DNA of 64,000 nt from Streptomyces liangshanensis (GTDB lineage Bacteria; Actinomycetota; Actinomycetes; Streptomycetales; Streptomycetaceae), in assembly GCF_011694815.1 (NCBI RefSeq), contig NZ_CP050177.1, forward strand, positions 992,001 to 1,056,000, read 5' to 3'. A model generated the notes under the pieces. That model did not search any database, had not been told where the DNA came from, and worked only from the letters and a program-made list of their open reading frames with translations. This document shows, one piece after another, positions 1 to 7,777 of this stretch (position 1 is the first letter of the stretch; every line of letters starts with the position of its first letter). A program made the position numbers and the translations under genes.

Positions 1-406
1 CGGTCGGTTCGGCCCCGAGGGCCGCGAGGCGGTCGAGCGACAGCCAGTGCGAGGTGGCGCGCCGCCCCGTGAGCAGCCCGGCTGCGGCGAGCAGGAGGGA
101 GCCGGTGCAGACCGAGGTGGTCCACGTGGTGGTGGCGTCCACGGCCCGCAGCCAGCCGAGGACGGCCTCGTTCTCCATCTGCGCGCCCTGCCCGGGCCCG
201 CCGGGCACCACGACGATGTCGGGGCGCGTCACCTCGGCGAGCGTGCGCTCGGCGACGAGCGAGAGGCTCCCCAGGTCGTTGGCCACGGGCCCGACCCGCT
301 CGGCAACGAACTCGGTGCGCGCGCCGGGGGTGCGGCAGAGGATCTCGTAGGGCCCTACGGCGTCGAGGGCGGTGAACCGGTCGAAGAGCAGGATCGCGAT
401 CTGCAT
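1..406 (-). CDS. DJ-1/PfpI family protein (C-terminus cut by window start)
   Basis: The first 135 residues of a DJ-1/PfpI (type 1 glutamine amidotransferase-like) protein are present; the rest lies outside the window. The N-terminus MQIAILLFDRFTALDAVGPY is the typical first strand and helix of the fold. The nucleophile elbow is SVCTGSLLLAAAGLL with the reactive cysteine at about residue 100, followed by GRRATSHW, which GlxA-type and isonitrile-hydratase-like members share. No DNA-binding part is visible, so whether this is a stand-alone enzyme or a GlxA-type regulator cannot be decided. It resembles the N-terminal domain of the regulator at 981-1943 on the same strand. Substrate unknown; only the fold assignment is firm. 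Confidence 0.85.
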   Translation of the reverse strand, partial: MQIAILLFDRFTALDAVGPYEILCRTPGARTEFVAERVGPVANDLGSLSLVAERTLAEVTRPDIVVVPGGPGQGAQMENEAVLGWLRAVDATTTWTTSVCTGSLLLAAAGLLTGRRATSHWLSLDRLAALGAEPT

Positions 407-419
407 GGGGGTTCGCCTT

Positions 420-980
420 TCGGTGGCGGTCCGCGGTTTGCGGCCGGGCGGGGGTGTTGCGCGGGGCGGGGGTCAGGTGGGTCGCGGTCGGGCGGGGGTC
501 GCCGTTGAGCGGCGGGCGCGGTCGGGCGGGGTCGGCGTTGCGCCGGGTCGCCGGCGAGGGGCGGTCGGGGCTGAGCGGGGGCGCGGTCAGGGGGCGGGCG
601 CGGTCAGGCCGGGGTCGCCGTTGAGTGGCGGTCAGGGTTAGGCCGGGTTGGCGTTGCGCCAGGTCCCGGTTAACCGGCGGTCGGGCCGGGATCACGGTCG
701 GGCGGCAGTCGGGGGCAGGCGGGGTCGCGGGCAGGTCGGGCCGGCATCGCGCCGGGTCGATGTTGCGCGGGTCGCGGTTGAGCGGCGGGGGCGGGCGGGT
801 CGGGTTGGCGTTGCGCCGGGTCGCGGTTATGTGGCGGCCAGGCCGGGATCACGGTTAGGCGGGGGTCGCGGGCCGGGGGGCGCGGGCAGGGCAGGTCGGC
901 ATCGTGCCGGGTGGGCGTTGCGGCGGGCGCGGGCAGGTGGGGCGGTGGTGAGGGGCGGGTGGGGTGAGGGGGCGTTGGGG
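420..980. repeat. GC-rich degenerate tandem array, no gene
   Basis: About 560 bp between two minus-strand genes built from variants of short G-rich words such as GGTCGCGGTT, GTTGCGCCGGGTCG and GCCGGGATCACGGTT. A longer unit recurs with a 157-bp period: the block starting GTTGGCGTTGCGCC at 647 is repeated from 804 with the same word order. An earlier partial copy starts near 531. A perfect 12-bp palindrome, CCGGTTAACCGG, lies at 666-677. No convincing ribosome site or conserved protein is seen; open frames here have repetitive Arg/Gly-rich composition. Confidence 0.6.
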
Positions 981-1943
981 TCAGGGGTGGGTGGGGTGGA
1001 AGCGGTGGCGGTACTCCGCGGGGGACGTGCCCAGGGTTTTTACGAAGGCACGGCGCATTGCCTCCGGGGTGCCGTAGCCGCTCGCGCGGGAGATCTCCTC
1101 GACGCCGTCGGCGCTGTCCTCCAGCAGCATGCGGGCGTGTTCGAGGCGAACGCGGTCCACGTACCGGCCCGGCGTGGTGCCGGTCTCCGCGCGGAAGGCG
1201 CGGGCGAAGTGACGGGGCGACAGCCGTGCGCGCTCCGCCAGCGACTCGACGGACAGATCGCCGCCGGGGTGTTCCCCGATCCACGTCTGCACGTCCCGCA
1301 GCGGGCCGCGCTGGGCCGTCTGGGCCGCGAGCCGGACGCTGAACTGCGCCTGGTTGCCCGGGCGCCGGAGGAACACCACCAGGTGGCGGGCGACGGTGAG
1401 CGCCGCCTCCCGGCCCAGGTCCTCCTCCACGAGCGCCAGGGCCAGGTCGATGCCCGACGTCACCCCCGCGGAGGTGGAGACCCGGCCGTCCCGTACGAAG
1501 ATCGGGTCCGGCGCGACGTCCACCGCCGGGTACATCCGGGACAGCCGGTCCGCCGCCGCCCAGTGCGTGGTCGCCCGCCGCCCGTCGAGCAGCCCCGCCT
1601 CGGCCAGCAGCAGGGCGCCGGTGCAGACCGACACCAGCCGCCCGGCGCGATCCGCGTTCTCCCGCAGCCAGGCGATCAACCTGGGATCGGGGCTGCGGGT
1701 GCCCGCTCCCCCCGGTACGAGCAGGGTGTGCGGCGCCGCGGCCGCGTCGAGCGTCGTGTCGGGGACGAGCGTCAGCCCGCTGGAGGTGCGGACGGGGCCG
1801 CCGTCCAAGGAGGCCGTACGGATGCGGTACGCGTCGGGGTCACCGGTGAAGCGCGCGGCGCCGGAAAACACCTCCACCGGACCGGTCACGTCGAGACTCT
1901 GCACGTCGTCGAAGAGGACGACCAGCACGGATCGCTCTGTCAT
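981..1943 (-). CDS. GlxA family transcriptional regulator (DJ-1 domain + AraC HTH)
   Basis: 320-residue regulator. Residues 1-190 form a DJ-1/PfpI domain with nucleophile elbow SVCTGALLLAEAGLL (Cys about 107) and the following GRRATTHW. Residues about 215-320 form an AraC-type double helix-turn-helix (LSVESLAERARLSPRHFARAF, then GVEEISRASGYGTPEAMRRAF). GlxA-type proteins sense small amide- or amine-like molecules or use the domain for dimerisation; the ligand here is unknown. The ATG at 1943 gives the conserved start MTERSVLVVLFDD; an in-frame ATG at 1952 would add three residues. It is divergent from the 2055 gene. The open frame continues upstream but that extension has no conserved sequence. 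Confidence 0.9.
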   Translation of the reverse strand: MTERSVLVVLFDDVQSLDVTGPVEVFSGAARFTGDPDAYRIRTASLDGGPVRTSSGLTLVPDTTLDAAAAPHTLLVPGGAGTRSPDPRLIAWLRENADRAGRLVSVCTGALLLAEAGLLDGRRATTHWAAADRLSRMYPAVDVAPDPIFVRDGRVSTSAGVTSGIDLALALVEEDLGREAALTVARHLVVFLRRPGNQAQFSVRLAAQTAQRGPLRDVQTWIGEHPGGDLSVESLAERARLSPRHFARAFRAETGTTPGRYVDRVRLEHARMLLEDSADGVEEISRASGYGTPEAMRRAFVKTLGTSPAEYRHRFHPTHP

Positions 1944-2042
1944 GCCCGCCATCCTTCGCGCTCCCGGCGATGGCCGCAATGACGGATACCCCTCCTTTCC
2001 TGCCATCTCCGCCACCCCCTCCTCGCCGTACCGACCGGTCAG

Positions 2043-2048
2043 TAATGT
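2043..2048 (+). promoter_or_regulatory. -10 box for a predicted leaderless transcript
   Basis: TAATGT lies exactly 6 nt before the ATG at 2055. Initiation 7 nt past the -10 would start the mRNA at the A of the ATG. There is no separate ribosome-binding site with normal spacing. Confidence 0.5.
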
Positions 2049-2054
2049 AGGGGC

Positions 2055-2918
2055 ATGACGACTCTGCCCGAGCGGGCCGCGCGACGCTGCTACTCCGCGA
2101 TGAACCCGATCCACTCGACCCTGTACTTCTCCCCCGACCTCGGGCGGGAGTTCGGCGAGAAGGGCGTCCGGGACTCCGACGCCGTCTACTTCGCCGCGCG
2201 GGCGGCGCCCCTCGGCCCGGTCGGCGCGGGGGTCGTCGCCGCGACCTTCTACAACTTCAACCACGAGCTGATCGCCCGGCACGTGCCCGCCGTCTGGGAC
2301 ACCGTCTCCCCGCAGGCCGCCCTGGACGCCCGGCTGCGGGCCGTGGACACCCTGCTGCGCCGGCTCCTCGGCGACGAGGCCGTGGCCTCCCCGGAGATGG
2401 CCGAGGCGGCCGGGCTGGCGCTGCGTGCCGCCGAGGGGTGCGCCCGCCACGCCCGCCCGCTCTACGCGGCCAACGCCGACCTGCCCGTACCGGACGCCCC
2501 GCACCTGGCGTACTGGCACGCCACCACCCTCCTGCGGGAACACCGCGGCGACGGGCACCTGACCGCCCTGCTCGCGGCCGGCCTGGACCCCGTGGAGGCG
2601 CTGGTCAGCCACACCGCCAGCGGGCGGGGCATGACGCCGAAGTGGGCCACCACCAGCCGGGGCTGGTCCGCCGGCCAGTGGGAGGCGGCCGGGGAGCGGC
2701 TGCGCGAGCGCGGACTGCTGGCGGCCGACGGGGAGCTGACCCCGGCGGGCGAGGACCTGCGCAAGGCCCTGGAGGACGAGACGAACCGGCTGGACGTGGC
2801 GCCCTACGCGTGGCTGGGCGAGGCGGGGGTGGCCCGCCTCACCGAGCTGGCCGGCGGCTTCACCGGTACGGCGCTCGTGGCCGGCGCGTTCCCGGCGGAC
2901 CTCATAGGCAAGCGCTGA
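2055..2918 (+). CDS. SCO6745 family protein
   Basis: 287 residues matching the Streptomyces SCO6745-type family: an N-terminal segment (ERAARRCYSAMNPIHSTLYF) followed by GAGVVAATFYNFNHELIARHVP, a mostly helical body and a C-terminal winged-helix-like region (about 205-250, WSAGQWEAAGERLRERGLL). Members are annotated only as helix-turn-helix-related; no enzymatic motif is visible. The ATG at 2055 starts the conserved MTTLPERAARRCY. A TAATGT box 6 nt upstream suggests leaderless transcription. It is divergent from the GlxA regulator at 981-1943, so the two may share the intergenic promoter region. Biochemical role unknown. Confidence 0.8.
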   Translation: MTTLPERAARRCYSAMNPIHSTLYFSPDLGREFGEKGVRDSDAVYFAARAAPLGPVGAGVVAATFYNFNHELIARHVPAVWDTVSPQAALDARLRAVDTLLRRLLGDEAVASPEMAEAAGLALRAAEGCARHARPLYAANADLPVPDAPHLAYWHATTLLREHRGDGHLTALLAAGLDPVEALVSHTASGRGMTPKWATTSRGWSAGQWEAAGERLRERGLLAADGELTPAGEDLRKALEDETNRLDVAPYAWLGEAGVARLTELAGGFTGTALVAGAFPADLIGKR

Positions 2919-3034
2919 CGGGCCGAGCGGTCGTCCAGGGCGCGCGAAGGAGGACACTGGAGGAGAAAGGGGCCGACCGCGCACCGCCCGGTCCCCGCAG
3001 TCGCCGGCCCCGCGACCGAATCCTGGAGGCCCCC

Positions 3035-3151
3035 GTGTTCCGTGCCATCGCAGACGTACTCAGCGCGATCGGATCGACGCTCGCCTCCGTGGTGACGCTG
3101 CCCTTCCGGGCCCTCGCCCGCCTCTTCGGCGGCGCGTCCCGTCACGCCTGA
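3035..3151 (+). CDS. LPFR-motif small protein
   Basis: A 38-residue peptide, VFRAIADVLSAIGSTLASVV followed by TLPFRALARLFGG and a short basic tail, matching the small LPFR-motif proteins widespread in Streptomyces. It starts at a GTG with a textbook ribosome site (GGAGG at 3025-3029, 5-nt spacing), which makes translation likely despite its length. The sequence reads as an amphipathic helix with a central LPFR turn; membrane association is an inference. It is 116 bp downstream of the SCO6745-family gene and followed by a strong hairpin at 3216-3258. Function unknown. Confidence 0.75.
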   Translation: MFRAIADVLSAIGSTLASVVTLPFRALARLFGGASRHA

Positions 3152-3215
3152 CGCCCACGCCCGACATCCAGGCCCGGCGTCCACGCCGGACGTCCGCGCC
3201 TGACGACCTCCCGAC

Positions 3216-3258
3216 CCGCCGGCCCGGTCCCGATCCGCTCTCGGGACCGGGCCGGCGG
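3216..3258 (+). terminator. Hairpin terminator after the LPFR gene
   Basis: Perfect 18-bp stem (3216-3233 pairs with 3241-3258) with a 7-nt loop, lying 65 bp past the stop at 3151. There is no T-run, as is usual for Streptomyces terminators. Confidence 0.7.
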
Positions 3259-3344
3259 CTGTCCGCACCGCCGGTCGCGCCCTCCGGTGTCACAGCCACC
3301 TGCCACAATGCAGGCGGCGGACCACAGAACAGCGGAGCGTGATC

Positions 3345-5711
3345 GTGACGACGTCCATCGAAGGCAGGATCGCCGAGGAAATCGGCGTACGGGAACGACA
3401 GGTGAGGGCGGCCGTCGAGCTGCTCGACGGCGGGTCGACCGTGCCGTTCATCGCTCGCTACCGCAAGGAAGCGACCGAGATGCTCGACGACACGCAGCTG
3501 CGCACCCTGGAGGAGCGGCTGCGCTACCTGCGCGAGCTGGAGGAGCGGCGGACGGCGATCCTGGAGTCCGTACGGGACCAGGGGAAGCTGGACGCGGCCC
3601 TGGAGGCGCAGATCCGGGGCGCCGACACCAAGGCGCGCCTGGAGGACATCTACCTGCCGTTCAAGCCCAAGCGGCGCACGAAGGCGCAGATCGCCCGGGA
3701 GGCCGGGCTCGGGCCGCTGGCCGAGGGCCTGCTGTCCGACCCGTCGGTGGATCCCCTGGCGGCGGCAGCGGCGTTCGTGGACGCCGACAAGGGCGTCGCC
3801 GATCCGGCCGCCGCGCTGGAGGGCGCGCGCTCGATCCTCACCGAGCGGTTCTCCGAGAACGCCGACCTGATCGGCGAGGCGCGCGAGCGGATGTGGAGCA
3901 AGGGGCGGCTGACCGCGAAGGTGCGGGCGGGCAAGGAGGAGGCGGGCGCGAAGTTCGCCGACTACTTCGACTTCGCCGAGCCGTTCACCGCGCTGCCCTC
4001 GCACCGCGTGCTGGCGATGCTCCGGGGCGAGAAGGAGGACGTCCTCGACCTGTCCCTGGAGCCCGAGGAGCCCTCGGACCTGCCGGGGCCGACGCTGTAC
4101 GAGAGCATGATCGCGCGCCGCTTCGGCATCGCCGACCGGGGGCGCCCCGGTGACAAGTGGCTGGCGGACACGGTGCGGTGGGCGTGGCGCACCCGGATCC
4201 TCGTGCACCTCGGGATCGACCTGCGGCTCCGGTTGCGGACGGCCGCCGAGGACGAGGCGGTACGGGTCTTCGCGTCGAACCTGCGCGACCTGCTCCTCGC
4301 GGCGCCGGCGGGGACGCGCGCGACGCTGGGCCTGGACCCCGGGTTCCGTACGGGCGTGAAGGTCGCCGTGGTGGACGCGACGGGCAAGGTCGTCGCCATC
4401 GACACGATCTACCCCCACGTCCCGGCGAACAAGTGGGACGAGTCCCTGGCGAAGCTCGCGCGGCTCGCGAAGGACCACGCGGTGGACCTGGTCGCCATCG
4501 GCAACGGCACGGCGTCCCGCGAGACCGACAAGCTCGCGGGCGAGCTGATCGCGGCGCACCCGGAGCTGAAGCTCACGAAGGTGATGGTCTCGGAGGCGGG
4601 CGCCTCCGTGTACTCGGCGTCGGCGTTCGCCTCGCAGGAGCTGCCCGACCTGGACGTGTCGATCCGCGGCGCCGTCTCGATCGCGCGGCGGCTCCAGGAC
4701 CCGCTGGCCGAGCTGGTGAAGATCGACCCCAAGTCCATCGGCGTCGGCCAGTACCAGCACGACCTGTCCGAGGTGAAGCTGTCCCGCTCGCTCGATACGG
4801 TGGTCGAGGACTGTGTGAACGGAGTGGGGGTCGACGTCAACACGGCGTCCACGCCGCTCCTCGCCCGGGTCTCCGGCATCAGCGCGGGCCTCGCGGAGAA
4901 CATCGTGGCCCACCGCGACGCCCACGGGCCCTTCCGGTCCCGGCGGGCGCTCAAGGACGTGGCCAGGCTCGGCCCGAAGGCGTACGAGCAGTGCGCGGGG
5001 TTCCTCCGGATCCGCGACGGGGAGGACCCGCTCGACGCGTCGTCGGTCCACCCGGAGGCGTACCCGGTGGTCCGCGCCATGGTGAAGTCGGCGGGCAGCG
5101 GGGTGGCGACGCTCATCGGCAACACGTCGGTGCTGCGGTCGCTGAAGCCGGCGGACTTCGTGAACGACTCGTTCGGGCTGCCGACCGTGACGGACATCCT
5201 GCGCGAGCTGGAGAAGCCGGGGCGGGATCCGCGTCCCGCGTTCCGGACGGCGACGTTCAAGGACGGCGTCGAGAAGCTGGCGGACCTGGAGCCGGGCATG
5301 ATCCTGGAGGGCGTCGTGACGAACGTGGCGGCGTTCGGGGCGTTCGTGGACGTGGGGGTGCATCAGGACGGGCTCGTGCACGTGTCGGCGATGTCGCGGA
5401 CGTTCGTGAAGGATCCCCGGGACGTGGTGAAGCCGGGGGACGTGGTGCGGGTGAAGGTGCAGGAGGTCGACCTGCCGCGGAAGCGGATCTCGTTGACGCT
5501 GCGGCTGGAGGACGAGGCGTCCGGGTCCGCGTCGGGGCCGGGGCGGCCGGAGCGGAAGTCCGCGTCCCCGTCGACACCGCGCCAGCGCGGTGGCCGCTCC
5601 AGCACGCCTCCGCCCGCGGCGCGGGGAGGCCGCCAGGGCGGGGCCGCGTCGGCGCCGGCGCCTTCGAACAGTGCGATGGCGGATGCGTTGCGGAGGGCGG
5701 GGTTGGGGTAG
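3345..5711 (+). CDS. tex: Tex family RNA-binding transcription accessory protein
   Basis: 788-residue Tex homologue. Order: N-terminal helical region (GRIAEEIGVRERQVRAAVEL, STVPFIARYRKEATEMLDD); YqgF/RNase H-like domain from about residue 325 (TLGLDPGFRTGVKVAVVDATG); tandem helix-hairpin-helix region about 495-570 (NTASTPLLARVSGISAGLAE); S1 RNA-binding domain about 645-720 (GVVTNVAAFGAFVDVGVHQD). A Ser/Pro/Gly-rich tail follows. Tex binds structured RNA and affects transcription and termination; Streptomyces members are not known to be catalytic. The GTG at 3345 has GGAG at 3334-3337 (7-nt spacing) and gives the usual MTTSIEGRIAEE start; a GTG at 3339 lies too close to that site. Monocistronic. 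Confidence 0.95.
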   Translation: MTTSIEGRIAEEIGVRERQVRAAVELLDGGSTVPFIARYRKEATEMLDDTQLRTLEERLRYLRELEERRTAILESVRDQGKLDAALEAQIRGADTKARLEDIYLPFKPKRRTKAQIAREAGLGPLAEGLLSDPSVDPLAAAAAFVDADKGVADPAAALEGARSILTERFSENADLIGEARERMWSKGRLTAKVRAGKEEAGAKFADYFDFAEPFTALPSHRVLAMLRGEKEDVLDLSLEPEEPSDLPGPTLYESMIARRFGIADRGRPGDKWLADTVRWAWRTRILVHLGIDLRLRLRTAAEDEAVRVFASNLRDLLLAAPAGTRATLGLDPGFRTGVKVAVVDATGKVVAIDTIYPHVPANKWDESLAKLARLAKDHAVDLVAIGNGTASRETDKLAGELIAAHPELKLTKVMVSEAGASVYSASAFASQELPDLDVSIRGAVSIARRLQDPLAELVKIDPKSIGVGQYQHDLSEVKLSRSLDTVVEDCVNGVGVDVNTASTPLLARVSGISAGLAENIVAHRDAHGPFRSRRALKDVARLGPKAYEQCAGFLRIRDGEDPLDASSVHPEAYPVVRAMVKSAGSGVATLIGNTSVLRSLKPADFVNDSFGLPTVTDILRELEKPGRDPRPAFRTATFKDGVEKLADLEPGMILEGVVTNVAAFGAFVDVGVHQDGLVHVSAMSRTFVKDPRDVVKPGDVVRVKVQEVDLPRKRISLTLRLEDEASGSASGPGRPERKSASPSTPRQRGGRSSTPPPAARGGRQGGAASAPAPSNSAMADALRRAGLG

Positions 5712-5742
5712 CGGGGGCGTTGTTCAGGGCTTGGTTTTGGCT

Positions 5743-5794
5743 CGGGCCCGTTGACCGTGCGGGTCAAAGACGTCCTCAAACGCCGGACGGGCTT
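5743..5794 (+). repeat. 52-bp direct repeat, left copy (REP-like)
   Basis: Matches 7661-7712 in the same orientation with three mismatches in 52 bp. The core GTCCTCAAACGCCGGACGGG is a common Streptomyces intergenic repeat. The first part, TTGACC-GTGCG-GGTCAA, folds into a small hairpin. It lies just after tex and may act as a terminator or RNA end. Confidence 0.75.
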
Positions 5795-5844
5795 GGGTTG
5801 TCGTGGTGACGGGGGGCGGGGCCTGCGGAGGCACGTATGTCCGG

Positions 5845-5927
5845 ACTGCATGTTTTACGTCGCGCGCAACCGGTTGTCGGCGGCAACGCCCGTCACGCGA
5901 CACAAAACACGCTCTACGTCCGGACAC
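5845..5927 (+). repeat. 83-bp inverted repeat, left arm
   Basis: Near-identical in inverted orientation to 7778-7861. Each copy is itself an imperfect palindrome: TGTTTTACGTCGCG pairs with CGCGACACAAAACA around an inner stem TTGTC/GGCAA. In the other copy the inner stem is TTGCC/GGCAA, a change that keeps pairing through G-U and suggests an RNA or cruciform structure. Confidence 0.8.
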
Positions 5928-5953
5928 ACGCACCTCCTCCGACCCCACCCCCC

Positions 5954-6592
5954 TCACACCGCCGGGGAGCCGCCTCGGCGGTCGGCGATCTCTACGGACA
6001 GGTGCGGCCAGGGTGTGACGAGCTGCGACAGCTCGTCCACCAGGGGGCGGGCCACCGCGCGTACGGGGTCGTCCGGGCGGAAGTGGACGGTGGTACCTGT
6101 CGTGCCGTCGGCAGCGATCGGTGTCAGGTCCGTCGTGGGGATGCCGGACTCGTAGCGTTGGGTCCAGGCTCCTTCCGCGCGGCGGTTGGTGTGGACGAGC
6201 CATTCGCTGAGCGCGGCGACGACGGACATGCCGCGGCGTGGATGGCCGTCGGGAAGCGACTGGGCCTCGGGGTGGTCGAAGAATCGAAGGTCCTTGGACG
6301 CCATCACGGGCTTCTTCACGGCTCGGCCGTGGTCGTCGGCGCGGGTGTCAGTGCCTCGGCCGTTGTCCGTGATCGAGACCGATCCGTCGGCGTGGAGGGT
6401 GATCACGCAGGCTCCGGCACCCCGCGCCTCCGCCTCGTCGGCCGCGTAGGCGACAACTTCGAGGATGAGGTGCCTCGTACCGCCCGGTGCGAACGTGGGT
6501 CGGTCGTCGCGGATACGCGTGAGGTGCGGGGCGTCCACGGTGCTCGTCCAGTCATGCGTCGTGTTGCGCCACGGAGCTGTTGGTCTGTCCAT
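5954..6592 (-). CDS. GyrB-like GHKL ATPase-domain protein with altered ATP site
   Basis: 212 residues resembling only the N-terminal GHKL domain of DNA gyrase B; no transducer, TOPRIM or tail. HLILEVVAYAADEAEA aligns with the gyrase HLVxEVVDNxxDEA helix: the catalytic-type Glu is kept (E45) but the Mg-binding Asn is Tyr (Y49). The second motif is intact (SITDNGRG, D76-G80). The glycine-rich lid GLHGVG is replaced by GHPRRG (116-121), followed by MSVVAALSEWL and AWTQRYESGIP as in gyrase. A GTTVHF segment marks the end of the fold. ATP hydrolysis is doubtful; binding is possible. The start at 6592 is the first ATG in the conserved part; upstream in-frame starts overlap the MerR promoter. It is divergent from the MerR gene. 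Substrate and role unknown. Confidence 0.7.
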   Translation of the reverse strand: MDRPTAPWRNTTHDWTSTVDAPHLTRIRDDRPTFAPGGTRHLILEVVAYAADEAEARGAGACVITLHADGSVSITDNGRGTDTRADDHGRAVKKPVMASKDLRFFDHPEAQSLPDGHPRRGMSVVAALSEWLVHTNRRAEGAWTQRYESGIPTTDLTPIAADGTTGTTVHFRPDDPVRAVARPLVDELSQLVTPWPHLSVEIADRRGGSPAV

Positions 6593-6627
6593 TCGGGAAG
6601 TATCCCGGCCACGGCCGTCCTGAACGC

Positions 6628-6658
6628 TTGAGTCTCCCGTGGGGGGAGACCGCAAGGT
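6628..6658 (+). promoter_or_regulatory. MerR-type promoter with dyad in a 19-bp spacer
   Basis: TTGAGT (6628-6633) and CAAGGT (6653-6658) are separated by 19 bp, the over-long spacing typical of MerR-activated promoters. The spacer holds an inverted repeat GTCTCCC-N5-GGGAGAC (6632-6638 and 6644-6650). The ATG at 6666 is 7 nt past the -10. Likely autoregulation by the MerR protein and possible control of the divergent ATPase gene. Confidence 0.65.
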
Positions 6659-6665
6659 GGAGCAC

Positions 6666-7646
6666 ATGAACGGTGACGCGCTCTACGCGATCGGTGACCT
6701 TGCTCGGCGTACCGGGCTGACGGTGAAGACCATTCGGTTCTACTCCGACGCGGGAATCGTGCCGCCGACCGACCGGAGCCCGGCCGGCTACCGGCTCTAC
6801 GACATCGACGCCGTCGCACGACTGGACCTCGTACGCACCCTGCGCGACCTCGGGCTCGACCTCTCCGCCATCAGGAAGGTCCTCGACCGGGAGGTCTCCG
6901 TCCCGGAGGTGGCCTCGGCGCACGCCGATGCCCTGGACGTGCAGATTCGTACGCTGCGTCTGCGGCGGGCGGTGCTGAGGGCGGTGGCCAAGCGTGGTCC
7001 CACACCTGAGGAGTTGAATCTCATGCACAGACTCGCCAAGCTCTCCGACAGCGAACGGCAGCGGCTCGTCAACGACTTCATCGACGACACCTTCGGCGGG
7101 CTCGATGCCAGCCCGGAGTTCGTGGCCATGATGCGTGCGGCCATGCCGCAACTCCCGGACGATCCCTCACCCGAACAGGTCGAGGCGTGGGTCGAGCTCG
7201 GAGAACTCTGCCAGGACACGGACTTCCGCGCCGCCGTCCGGCGCATGGCCGAGCACCAGGCGGCGGAGCGGGCGGAGGGGGACACGACCGGTCTGCATCA
7301 CGATCTGACCGCGGCGGTGCGGGAGCGGGTGGAGGGGGCTCTCGCGGCGGGGATCGCGCCTGCGTCCGAGGGGGCGGCGCCCGTGGTGGATGCGCTTGTC
7401 GGGCTCTACGCGGAGGCGTTCGGGCGGGCTGATGGTGCCGAGATGCGGGGGTGGTTGGTCACTCGGCTGGAGACGGGTGCGGATCCTAGGGCTGAGCGCT
7501 ACTGGCAGCTTCTGTCGACCATCAACGGTTGGCCGCCGGCGCCCAGTCTCGCCCCCATCTTCGCCTGGTTCACCACCGCGCTGCGCGCGGCCCACCCGTG
7601 TCCTCAAGCGCCGGACGGGCTGGAGGGGGTTGCGCCCGGGCTGTGA
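6666..7646 (+). CDS. MerR family transcriptional regulator
   Basis: 326 residues. Residues 5-75 are a MerR winged helix (YAIGDLARRTGLTVKTIRFY, then GYRLYDIDAVARLDLVRTLR), followed by the dimerisation helix and a large helical C-terminal domain (about 115-310) of the kind used for ligand binding. No cysteine metal site is visible, so a small-molecule inducer is more likely than a metal. The ATG at 6666 has AGGTGGAG upstream and fits the MerR start. The last 15 or so codons (CPQAPDGLEGVAPGL) coincide with a REP-like core at 7600-7621, so the native C-terminus may have been replaced by repeat DNA. It is divergent from the GyrB-like ATPase gene, its likely partner or target. Confidence 0.88.
   Translation: MNGDALYAIGDLARRTGLTVKTIRFYSDAGIVPPTDRSPAGYRLYDIDAVARLDLVRTLRDLGLDLSAIRKVLDREVSVPEVASAHADALDVQIRTLRLRRAVLRAVAKRGPTPEELNLMHRLAKLSDSERQRLVNDFIDDTFGGLDASPEFVAMMRAAMPQLPDDPSPEQVEAWVELGELCQDTDFRAAVRRMAEHQAAERAEGDTTGLHHDLTAAVRERVEGALAAGIAPASEGAAPVVDALVGLYAEAFGRADGAEMRGWLVTRLETGADPRAERYWQLLSTINGWPPAPSLAPIFAWFTTALRAAHPCPQAPDGLEGVAPGL
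7600..7621 (+). repeat. REP-like core inside the 3' end of the MerR gene
   Basis: GTCCTCAAGCGCCGGACGGG, a variant of the core found at 5743-5794 and 7661-7712, lies within the last codons of the MerR gene. Confidence 0.65.
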
Positions 7647-7660
7647 CCGTTGCGGTGGCC

Positions 7661-7712
7661 CGGGCCCGTTGCCCGTGCGGGTCAAGGATGTCCTCAAACG
7701 CCGGACGGGCTT
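7661..7712 (+). repeat. 52-bp direct repeat, right copy (REP-like)
   Basis: Right partner of 5743-5794 (49 of 52 identical), 14 bp after the MerR stop. Together the two copies bracket the GyrB-like ATPase/MerR pair in direct orientation. Confidence 0.75.
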
Positions 7713-7725
7713 AAAAACAAGCCCG
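7706..7725 (+). terminator. Small hairpin after the MerR gene
   Basis: CGGGCTT-AAAAAC-AAGCCCG, a 7-bp perfect stem with a 6-nt A-rich loop, overlapping the end of the REP-like copy. It may end transcripts from the MerR gene. Confidence 0.45.
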
Positions 7726-7777
7726 GGGCGGGCCCCATTGTTTGGACGCGCGCCTGGAAGGGGGGCGGGCAGGGGTC

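Noticed and set aside
1944..2984. Upstream extension of the GlxA regulator frame to 667 residues
   Set aside because: The extension is antisense to the SCO6745-family gene, has skewed composition and no conserved motif; the family start is at 1943.
3060..5381. 773-codon open frame antisense to tex
   Set aside because: A shadow typical of 73% GC DNA: Arg/His/Val-rich, no domain, no ribosome site, exactly opposite a well-conserved gene.
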